Source of the DNA: a virus
Length of the DNA: 21,837 nucleotides
IMG/VR virus record: IMGVR_UViG_3300046694_000476
Coordinates: 1-21,837 of that record
Strand: one strand, 5' to 3'
The notes beneath the pieces are model-generated. The model worked only from the letters and a program-made list of their open reading frames with translations. It did not search any database and was not told where the DNA came from. Every line of letters begins with the position of its first letter. Positions within the stretch are counted from its first letter, which is position 1. Positions 13,941 through 19,163 of the stretch are shown here, piece by piece. A program made the translations under genes and the position numbers.

Positions 13941-14282
13941 ATGAAAGCCACGGACACGAACGACTTTTTTAACTCGCTCAATGCAGGCGTCTTCGCCCAG
14001 CAAATCGGCCAAGCCCTTTCAAACGTCGCCGCAGGAGTCATCGACTATGGCAAAGCGGGCGAAGTGAAAATCACGCTGAAGATGAAGCAAATAGGCCAGA
14101 GCAACCAGGTCGCAATCAGCCATACCCTGGACTTCGCCCAGCCCACCAAACGCGGCAAGTTGCGTGAAGACTCAACTCTGGACACTCCGCTGTACCTCAC
14201 TCCTCAAGGACTGACCCTATTCCAGAACGACCCGACTTCGCAGCTCTTCAAGAGCGAAGACACCCCAGTAGTCCCTCGCTAA
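13941..14282 (+). CDS. Hypothetical phage protein upstream of the DUF2303 gene
   Basis: A 113-residue protein, mostly polar, with an N-terminal helix (DFFNSLNAGVFAQQIGQALSNVAAGVIDYG), beta-like strands (GEVKITLKMKQIGQSNQVAISHTLDF) and a basic PTKRGKLR segment. It has no signal peptide or membrane segment. It is paired with the DUF2303 gene 52 bases downstream, a pairing I recall from other phage early regions. The leader before its ATG, CACAGCACATG, is the same as that before the ORF at 15227. Function unknown; a nucleic-acid-related role is only a guess. Confidence 0.65.
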   Translation: MKATDTNDFFNSLNAGVFAQQIGQALSNVAAGVIDYGKAGEVKITLKMKQIGQSNQVAISHTLDFAQPTKRGKLREDSTLDTPLYLTPQGLTLFQNDPTSQLFKSEDTPVVPR

Positions 14283-14310
14283 AAGCATCACCAAGTCACA
14301 GCACCAAAGT

Positions 14311-14327
14311 CCTCTCACCAAAAAGGA
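14311..14327 (+). ncRNA. Conserved element, copy 3 (leader of the DUF2303 gene)
   Basis: CCTCTCACCAAA at 14311-14322 runs into the AAGGA ribosome-binding site of the DUF2303 gene. TCCT at its start can pair with AGGA at 14324-14327, which would hide that site. No long stem is present, so the structure is the least certain of the four copies. Confidence 0.35.
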
Positions 14328-14334
14328 AGCATCA

Positions 14335-15144
14335 ATGCCACTCGCTAAAGACACACTCGAACTGATCGTCGCCCAAGCACACGCCGCCAGCGCCCTTCCC
14401 GCAACGCTCATTCCTGTTACCGCGCTGCCGGACAATGTTCAAATCCATAACCTTGAAAAGTACCAGGCGCTGCGCTCCCGTTTCCGCGGTGCGCTGCACA
14501 CCAGTAGCTTGCGCGACTTTGCTGAGTACACGATCTCGCGCACCGGCCCTACCGCCAGAGGTTTCGTCGATCAGGACGACATGAGCTGCAAGGTCTTTTT
14601 CAACCTCGGCGACGACACTGCACCGGGCCATGCGGATGACGTGGCAACACTGAAGCTCAAGCCGACCGCAGCCTACAAAGCACTCCAGCAAATCGCCGGC
14701 AAGAAACTCAGCCAGCGCGAGCTGGCCGAGTGGATCGAAGACTGGCACCTCAGCCTTGTGGCAAGTAAGGAGGGCGGCGGCACGATGCCCATCAGTGCAG
14801 CCATCGCCGGTGTACGCAACATCACCATCGAAGCCCGCAGCTCGGCCACCAACAGCGAACACAACTTCGGAGCCTCCCGCAGCGCAATGGATAGCATCGA
14901 AGCCGCCAGCGCCGAGAGCCGTATCGACGCGCTGTTCTTTGAACTGGTCCCGTACGAAGGTCTCGGTCCCCGCGTGTTCAACCTGAAGCTCAGCATCATG
15001 ACCGGCGATGACAAACCAACCCTCAAACTCCGCTGGGCAGGCGAAGAACAGCAGGTAGAAGAAATCGCCCAGGAGTTCAAAACGACACTCGGCAAAGAAG
15101 TTGGCGGCGCCGCCACGCTGACCCTGGGCACCTTCAGCGCGTAA
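14335..15144 (+). CDS. DUF2303 (YfdQ-like) protein
   Basis: A 269-residue protein of the DUF2303/YfdQ family, common in temperate phage early operons and of unknown function. Recognisable parts: LRSRFRGALHTSSLRDFAEY, the FNLGDDTAPGHADDVATLKL segment, KLSQRELAEWIEDW and the C-terminal VFNLKLSIMTGDDKPTLKLRW. The ATG at 14335 has AGGA seven bases upstream and the conserved element just before it. No enzyme motif is visible. The family is often found near recombination or exclusion genes, but nothing here fixes a role. Confidence 0.85.
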   Translation: MPLAKDTLELIVAQAHAASALPATLIPVTALPDNVQIHNLEKYQALRSRFRGALHTSSLRDFAEYTISRTGPTARGFVDQDDMSCKVFFNLGDDTAPGHADDVATLKLKPTAAYKALQQIAGKKLSQRELAEWIEDWHLSLVASKEGGGTMPISAAIAGVRNITIEARSSATNSEHNFGASRSAMDSIEAASAESRIDALFFELVPYEGLGPRVFNLKLSIMTGDDKPTLKLRWAGEEQQVEEIAQEFKTTLGKEVGGAATLTLGTFSA

Positions 15145-15167
15145 CCAGTCAACCCATGTAGCAACAT

Positions 15168-15205
15168 CCCGCAGCCGGCCTCTCACCAAGCATCCCGGCG
15201 GCGGG
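15168..15205 (+). ncRNA. Conserved-loop hairpin, copy 4 (after DUF2303, leader of the 42-residue ORF)
   Basis: An 11-base stem with one mismatch (CCCGCAGCCGG with CCGGCGGCGGG) closes a 16-base loop CCTCTCACCAAGCATC. The loop is almost the same as that at 10980-10995, while the stem sequence is different. No T-run follows, so it is not a simple terminator. Confidence 0.55.
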
Positions 15206-15226
15206 CACTACTGAGGTACACAGCAC

Positions 15227-15355
15227 ATGCAAACCCAACACCTGTCCGCCCAAGAAGCGAACCTACAGCTCTTCAACCGCCTGATGGAACTGATGCAAGT
15301 TGATCACCGCCGGAAAGCCATCGGTAAATCCTCATCAATCAAGGAAGTATCTTGA
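15227..15355 (+). CDS. Small ORF of 42 codons ahead of the methyltransferase
   Basis: Begins ATGCAAACCC and reads MQTQHLSAQEANLQLFNRLM, then a basic stretch (DHRRKAIGKSS) to a TGA at 15353-15355. GAGG lies ten bases before the ATG. Its stop lies inside the TTGAATG that holds both candidate starts of the next overlapping pair, so it could be a coupled leader ORF. The peptide looks helical and plausible but no family is recognised. Confidence 0.5.
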   Translation: MQTQHLSAQEANLQLFNRLMELMQVDHRRKAIGKSSSIKEVS

Positions 15356-16194
15356 ATGAGCTGGCTCTTTTCGCGGGCTCTGGCGGAGGAATACTCGGCG
15401 GCCACCTGCTCGGATGGCGGACCGTGTGCGCCGTTGAGCGTGATGCCTACTCCGCACAAGTTCTGGCGCAACGACAAAACGATGGAGCACTCCCAACTTT
15501 CCCGATTTGGTCTGACGTGTGCAGTTTTGACGGCAGGCCGTGGCGCGGAATTGTTGACGTGGTTTCTGGAGGATTTCCATGCCAGGACATCTCTGTTGCC
15601 GGAAATGGTGCTGGCATCGACGGAGCGCGCTCCGGGCTCTGGCGTCAAATGGCGCGAATCATCAGCGAGGTACGACCTGACGAAGTCTACTTGGAAAACT
15701 CACCTCTGCTTGTGGGAAGAGGACTTGCACTGGTCCTCAGTGAGCTTGCCGAAATGGGGTATGACGCGCAGTGGTGCCTTGTTTCAGCATCCGACGTTGG
15801 AGCGCCCCATCAGCGCGATCGCGTCTGGCTTGTGGCCCACGCCAACGATGTCGGACGGTCCGGGAGGCCCGGGGAATCAGGGGAGGCAAGGCGGATTAAA
15901 CCTGAGAACCAAAGTGGCACGTTCTTGGCCGACGCCAGTCGCGAGCATGGCGAAAGGATCCTCACCGGCTGCACTGACACGCAAGTCAGGGGCAGACCGC
16001 TCGAACGATCGACTCGACCATGCGGTGATGGCTTCCGACGGTGGCCAACTGAACCCGGAATGGGTCGAGTGGCTAATGGGGTGGCCAATCGGGTGGACAG
16101 AATTAAAGCCCTTGGAAATGGGCAAGTTCCGCGAGTGGCAGCAACAGCATTCTGTGAGCTGTCCCGCACAGCCACTCAAGACCATCGGAGATAA
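15352..16194 (+). CDS. DNA cytosine-C5 methyltransferase (Dcm type)
   Basis: A 280-residue C5-cytosine methyltransferase. Motif I LFAGSGGGILGGHLLG (SAM binding, residues 6-21), motif IV GGFPCQDIS (nucleophile C77), motif VI ENSP (E115), motif VIII QRDRVW (154-159) and motif X DRIKALGNGQVPRVAATAF near the C-terminus are all present. The N-terminus fits only if translation starts at the TTG at 15352, which has AAGGAAG five to eight bases upstream. The target-recognition region between motifs VIII and X is short. The whole gene is overlapped in another frame by the ORF at 15356. It probably modifies phage DNA against host restriction. Confidence 0.88.
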   Translation: MNELALFAGSGGGILGGHLLGWRTVCAVERDAYSAQVLAQRQNDGALPTFPIWSDVCSFDGRPWRGIVDVVSGGFPCQDISVAGNGAGIDGARSGLWRQMARIISEVRPDEVYLENSPLLVGRGLALVLSELAEMGYDAQWCLVSASDVGAPHQRDRVWLVAHANDVGRSGRPGESGEARRIKPENQSGTFLADASREHGERILTGCTDTQVRGRPLERSTRPCGDGFRRWPTEPGMGRVANGVANRVDRIKALGNGQVPRVAATAFCELSRTATQDHRR

Positions 16195-16198
16195 CTGA
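15356..16198 (+). CDS. Second 280-residue ORF overlapping the entire methyltransferase gene
   Basis: Starts with ATG four bases after the methyltransferase TTG and stops four bases after it, in a different frame. AGGA lies ten bases upstream. The product looks protein-like: MSWLFSRALAEEYSAATCSD, LSRFGLTCAVLTAGRG, a repeated tryptophan motif (GLWPTPTMSDGPGG at 158-171 and SWPTPVASM at 190-198) and QLNPEWVEWLMGWPIGWT (231-248). I recall these motifs from a family of phage hypothetical proteins and from C-terminal parts of some phage methyltransferases. The stop overlaps the excisionase ATG (TGATG), so the reading frame is coupled to the next gene. Function unknown. Confidence 0.65.
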   Translation: MSWLFSRALAEEYSAATCSDGGPCAPLSVMPTPHKFWRNDKTMEHSQLSRFGLTCAVLTAGRGAELLTWFLEDFHARTSLLPEMVLASTERAPGSGVKWRESSARYDLTKSTWKTHLCLWEEDLHWSSVSLPKWGMTRSGALFQHPTLERPISAIASGLWPTPTMSDGPGGPGNQGRQGGLNLRTKVARSWPTPVASMAKGSSPAALTRKSGADRSNDRLDHAVMASDGGQLNPEWVEWLMGWPIGWTELKPLEMGKFREWQQQHSVSCPAQPLKTIGDN

Positions 16199-16395
16199 TG
16201 AGCCTTCCACGCTGGGTAATGATCAACCGCGCATCCGAACTCACCGGCTACAGCGAAGACGCCATTCGCCACAAGGTGAAGAACGGGACCTGGGCACAAG
16301 GTCGGATCTGGCGAAAAACGCCCGACGGCCGCATCGCAATTAACATGACGGAGTATGACAAGTGGGCCGAGAGCGCACCGCAGGAAGCGGCCTAG
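16198..16395 (+). CDS. Excisionase-like protein
   Basis: A 65-residue winged-helix protein: RWVMINRASELTGYSEDAIRHKVKNGTWAQG, then RIWRKTPDGRIAINMTEYDKW. It is a recognisable phage excisionase type, which bends the attachment DNA and directs integrase toward excision. The ATG has GGAG seven bases upstream and shares one base with the stop of the overlapping ORF. Integrase starts inside its 3' end, as in many xis-int pairs. It would be expressed from the rightward promoter after repressor loss. Confidence 0.82.
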   Translation: MSLPRWVMINRASELTGYSEDAIRHKVKNGTWAQGRIWRKTPDGRIAINMTEYDKWAESAPQEAA

Positions 16396-17630
16396 AAGCC
16401 GAACTGGCCAAACACAGAGGGCTGGAGATACACGGCGGCTACATACGCATCGTGTTCATGTGGCGTCGAGTTCGCTGCCGCGAATCCCTTGGCCTCCCTG
16501 TTACCAAAGCCAACATCAAACACGCCGCCCTACTCCGGGCGGCGATCACCCACGAAATCAAGACAGGCCGTTTTGATTACAGCCGGCACTTTCCCGACTC
16601 AAAGAACGCGACGAACTACAGCAACGTAAAGGACGAGCGTCTGGCCGCGCTGATGGCCCGGTACAAACCATTGAAGGCCGTCGACCTCACGCCGATGACC
16701 GAAGAGAAATACGGTTATGCGCTCGACATTTGTACCGAACTGCTTGGACCAGACCGTTTGGCTGGAATCCTGCTGCCCGAAGACATTCAACGACTACGGT
16801 CGCAACTGATTGCCGATCGGGCGCCATCAACCGCGAACCACTATCTGGCCACGTTCGCGGGATTTTTGACATGGTGCGAAAACAACAGCTACTGCCGCAA
16901 AGGTCTGGCCGCTGCCTGCATTCGATTCGCGATGACCGACCGCGAGCCAGACCCACTGACCAAGGGCGAATTCGAACAGTTACTCAGCAAGGGCTGCCTC
17001 CATGCGCAGGATTCAGCCGCGATCACCCTCGCGGTTTACACGGGCCTTCGACCAGGTGAGATGTGCGCACTCGCAGTCGAAGATATCGACCTGGCAACAG
17101 GACAGATCAACATAACCAGAGCAATCACCGCAGACGGCACATTCAAGGTGCCCAAGACTGGAAAGCCTCGGGCAGTACTTCTTATGCCGCCGGCTGTTGA
17201 GGCCTGCAAAATTCTGATGGGGCTGGTGGCCGACCACTCGCCACACAGGATCGACGTGTATATGAACCGCCACGAAAGCCGAATCGAAACAGTTACCCCG
17301 CTCCTATCCCCGACAACGCAAGCCCGGAAGAAAGTCATCAACCACTGGTTTATCCCCACATCGTGGAACACAAAGTGGTCAGCCATCCAAAAGCGTTCAG
17401 GGATCCGACCGCGCCGGCCCTACCAGACTCGCCACACTTACGCCTGCTGGTGCTTGGCTGCTCGCGGTAATCTCGCGTTCATTGCGAAGCAGATGGGCCA
17501 TAAGGATTTCACCATGCTGGTCGAAGTGTATGCAAAGTGGATGGACGATGAGTCGCCAAGCGAACTGGAACACATATGGAAAAATTTGAGGGGAGGCAGC
17601 AACAGGAGAGCGAATAATGAGGAAAAATGA
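16362..17630 (+). CDS. Tyrosine-recombinase integrase
   Basis: A 422-residue site-specific integrase. The N-terminal arm-binding domain (DUF3596-like, GLEIHGGYIRIVFMWRRVR) is followed by a SAM-like core-binding domain (about residues 110-190) and the catalytic domain: R230 in TGLRPGEM, K265 in KVPKTGKPR, R357 in YQTRHTY, H380 in MGHKD and nucleophile Y390 in EVYAKW. The position usually held by the first box-II histidine is Y354, a variation I recall in this subgroup. The start is taken as the GTG at 16362, which has GGAG eight bases upstream and lies inside the excisionase gene. It is the last gene of the rightward operon and marks the prophage end near mutS. Confidence 0.93.
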   Translation: MGRERTAGSGLEAELAKHRGLEIHGGYIRIVFMWRRVRCRESLGLPVTKANIKHAALLRAAITHEIKTGRFDYSRHFPDSKNATNYSNVKDERLAALMARYKPLKAVDLTPMTEEKYGYALDICTELLGPDRLAGILLPEDIQRLRSQLIADRAPSTANHYLATFAGFLTWCENNSYCRKGLAAACIRFAMTDREPDPLTKGEFEQLLSKGCLHAQDSAAITLAVYTGLRPGEMCALAVEDIDLATGQINITRAITADGTFKVPKTGKPRAVLLMPPAVEACKILMGLVADHSPHRIDVYMNRHESRIETVTPLLSPTTQARKKVINHWFIPTSWNTKWSAIQKRSGIRPRRPYQTRHTYACWCLAARGNLAFIAKQMGHKDFTMLVEVYAKWMDDESPSELEHIWKNLRGGSNRRANNEEK

Positions 17631-17643
17631 ACGATTTTATGGC

Positions 17644-17692
17644 CTCTACTAGGTAACCACCCCAGCTACGCTGGGGTGGTTACCTAGTAGAG
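17644..17692 (+). terminator. Perfect 23-base inverted repeat with 3-base loop after integrase
   Basis: The arms 17644-17666 and 17670-17692 are exactly complementary (inner part CCACCCCAGC/GCTGGGGTGG) with loop TAC. A short T-run (CTTTT) follows on the plus strand. It is probably the integrase-operon terminator, but the length and perfection are greater than a terminator needs; a recombination or protein-binding role is possible. Confidence 0.6.
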
Positions 17693-17813
17693 CTTTTAAA
17701 GCAAAGGGGCAGCTATCCCACTTATTAAGGCATACGTCAATATAATTTACAAGCATAAGAGTTACAGAAATGCAGCTTGGAAAATTTTAGGTCCCGGTGT
17801 GGTTTTGCAGGCG

Positions 17814-17847
17814 AAAAAAAGCCCGGCGTATAGCCGGGCTCTTTTTT
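17814..17847. terminator. Bidirectional terminator ending the ClpP-like cassette
   Basis: A-run, AGCCCGGC, a 5-base loop, GCCGGGCT and a run of six Ts. It can act on both strands: for rightward read-through from integrase and for the leftward two-gene cassette whose last stop is at 17857. Confidence 0.9.
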
Positions 17848-17856
17848 AATCGCGAA

Positions 17857-18033
17857 TCAGCACGTCATGACGGGTTTCTCGATACCCAGCTCAGCGCACG
17901 CTTGTTTCAGGCTTTGATCAGCCTCTTGGAAACGACGTATGCGGGCCAGTGTGTAGTCACGGCCACTGAGCCCATCTTTACGAGGGTTCGCGGCACGCTT
18001 TGTCTGATACTCGCTTGCGCTAAAGCTTTTCAT
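17857..18033 (-). CDS. 58-residue basic protein, second gene of the ClpP-like cassette
   Basis: The frame reads MKSFSASEYQTKRAANPRK, then a helix-like segment (DYTLARIRRFQEADQSLKQA) and ends EKPVMTC. It is basic at the N-terminus, with no membrane segment or signal. The ATG at 18033 has AAGGA upstream, located inside the 3' end of the ClpP-like gene, and the frames overlap by 14 bases, so the two are likely translated together. The terminator begins within ten bases of its stop. It is not recognised as any family. It could be a partner, adaptor or substrate of the protease-like protein, which is inference. Confidence 0.7.
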   Translation of the reverse strand: MKSFSASEYQTKRAANPRKDGLSGRDYTLARIRRFQEADQSLKQACAELGIEKPVMTC

Positions 18034-18703
18034 AACCTGATTCCTTTCCGTACAAGGGAATAAAGCAATCTTTATTGCTTTGATATGCTTCTAACATGTG
18101 CTGCAAAACGTGTTTGAAGGTGGTGTGCTCCGTTGAAAACGTAGCTGTGTGCACATCGCTCAGACCCAAATCATCAAGGTAACGATAGAACAGGTCGTCA
18201 AACATATCTACCTGGTCTCGAGCGCTGGCACGTATCGTTTTGTTTTTAAAATCATCAATAAAATGATAGTAGTCGCCATTTGGCCAGCGCGGTCGATGAT
18301 ACATCAGCACCGCAGGCTTCAAGGGATCAACAGATACGACACGCCCTTCACCAGGCTCATTAGTGGGATTGATTGGATCAAGTGCGAACCACAACCACAG
18401 CACTGCCGCGCAGCTCATTGCAAATCTGCCAACGGCAATTTCCACATCGGCATCGGTGCGACCCAAAGCCTCAATGAGATCCTCCAGTTGTCCTACATCG
18501 CCGCCTGGGTTTGCCCACAAATAAATGCGGATCTTCTTACCCAGTGGAGCACTCTGAAGAAACTGAACGAGCGGGCTCACCGACGCACTGTCGAAACAGC
18601 CGAGCTCCATAGTCTCCCTGTCATCATTTTCAACGACATGCAACTGTGACACTACCGGCTCTACAGCAGTTCCATCTTGCTCGGCGATTGCACCAACTTC
18701 CAT
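18020..18703 (-). CDS. Orphan ClpP-fold serine protease-like protein
   Basis: A 227-residue protein with the ClpP/crotonase-fold pattern: IRIYLWANPGGDVGQLEDLIEAL (oxyanion-side glycines, 65-69), a candidate nucleophile serine S97 in FAMSCAAVLW, and a histidine H136 in LMYHRPRW. The C-terminal 80 residues are helical and acidic. It is shorter in its core than the phage head protease at 474-1628 and not close to it. GAAG/AAGGG precedes the ATG at 18703. Base composition is more AT-rich than the neighbours, suggesting separate acquisition. It stands with the 58-residue gene as a unit between two terminators with its own promoter, so it is probably cargo expressed in the lysogen. Its target is unknown. 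Confidence 0.7.
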   Translation of the reverse strand: MEVGAIAEQDGTAVEPVVSQLHVVENDDRETMELGCFDSASVSPLVQFLQSAPLGKKIRIYLWANPGGDVGQLEDLIEALGRTDADVEIAVGRFAMSCAAVLWLWFALDPINPTNEPGEGRVVSVDPLKPAVLMYHRPRWPNGDYYHFIDDFKNKTIRASARDQVDMFDDLFYRYLDDLGLSDVHTATFSTEHTTFKHVLQHMLEAYQSNKDCFIPLYGKESGYEKL

Positions 18704-18740
18704 GAATGACCCTTATCTAACACGTTCTTATTTGCCAAAA

Positions 18741-18769
18741 ATAATACTTCAATAGTGGCTATTTGCCAT
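18741..18769 (-). promoter_or_regulatory. Promoter of the ClpP-like cassette
   Basis: On the minus strand, -35 ATGGCA (18769-18764), 17-base spacer and -10 TATTAT (18746-18741). TATTTGCCA occurs as a direct repeat at 18729-18737 and 18760-18768, 31 bases apart, bracketing the -10 box, and may be an operator. Box matches are moderate. Confidence 0.5.
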
Positions 18770-18780
18770 CTATTTGGTCG

Positions 18781-18806
18781 AAAAAAGCCCGGCTACAGCC
18801 GGGCTT
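18781..18806 (-). terminator. Terminator upstream of the ClpP-like cassette
   Basis: AAGCCCGGC and GCCGGGCTT around a 4-base loop; on the minus strand it runs into TTTTTT, so it stops leftward transcripts entering from the mutS side. Its stem and A-run nearly repeat those of the terminator at 17814-17847 at the other end of the cassette. Confidence 0.8.
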
Positions 18807-19163
18807 ATCGATCATTCCTGACAATTAATAGGAACGACGGGATGTGCGAATCTTCGGTCATGCGGCCTTTTGATGTCAAGAAATGGATTGTGACACGTCA
18901 CACTTTTCCTTAAGGTTTCATCCTGGAAACGGGTCAGATCCCAGCACTGAACAATACAGCGCCTCATTACCGCTGGGCATGCTCGCTCCACGCCCATGGT
19001 AATCTAAGGCTCAGCGAGCAAATTTTGAGTAGGGAAGCTCACCATTATAAGAGGTGAGTAGTGCGCGATTGAGCCATGCCCCCCGCGCTTCAAACTTACG
19101 CAATGCCGTGCGAAATGCCCCATTTTTGCCCCACACTTTCGAGAGAATCGCTCTAAGCCTCTG
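18807..19163. other. Intergenic region between the cargo cassette and mutS
   Basis: About 350 bases without a convincing gene. It holds two interleaved inverted repeats (ATTACC 18966/GGTAAT 18998 and TGCTCGCT 18980/AGCGAGCA 19013), a CTCACC/GGTGAG dyad at 19038-19058 around a TATAAG box, and the 7-mer TGCCCCA twice, 11 bases apart (19116, 19127). The prophage-chromosome junction may be here or nearer integrase; it cannot be placed without the other prophage end. Confidence 0.5.
19025..19051 (+). promoter_or_regulatory. Weak candidate promoter for mutS
   Basis: TTGAGT at 19025-19030 and TATAAG at 19046-19051 with a 15-base spacer, the latter inside a 6-base dyad. Spacing is short, so this is only a possibility; no better promoter was seen upstream of mutS. 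Confidence 0.25.

Larger units (their letters stand above)
17631..17856. other. Gap after integrase: inverted repeat, AT-rich stretch, terminator
   Basis: No gene is seen. The stretch holds a perfect 23-base inverted repeat (17644-17692), about 90 bases of AT-rich DNA (17693-17790) and a two-way terminator (17814-17847). The attachment site for the integrase is expected close to its gene, so part of this may be the phage arm-site region. No tRNA or recognisable core is visible. Confidence 0.5.

Noticed and set aside
14332-15189. Minus-strand open frame of 285 codons opposite the DUF2303 gene
   Set aside because: Antisense shadow of a recognised family with a good start; the product has no recognisable motif and no promoter or neighbours on that strand.
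17797-18063. Plus-strand 88-codon ORF over the terminator and the small cassette gene
   Set aside because: It runs through a strong terminator and opposite two genes with good starts; no ribosome-binding site.
18889-18902. CRP/Vfr-type binding site
   Set aside because: TGTGA and TCACA half-sites are present but separated by four bases instead of six, and no promoter is positioned to use it.
18812-18997. Minus-strand 61-codon ORF ending next to a terminator
   Set aside because: The terminator after its stop made it tempting, but there is no clear ribosome-binding site, the peptide has a random look and no family; kept as intergenic.
17631-19163. tRNA-type attachment site
   Set aside because: No tRNA or tmRNA structure was found between integrase and mutS, and the other prophage end is not in the window, so no att core is annotated.
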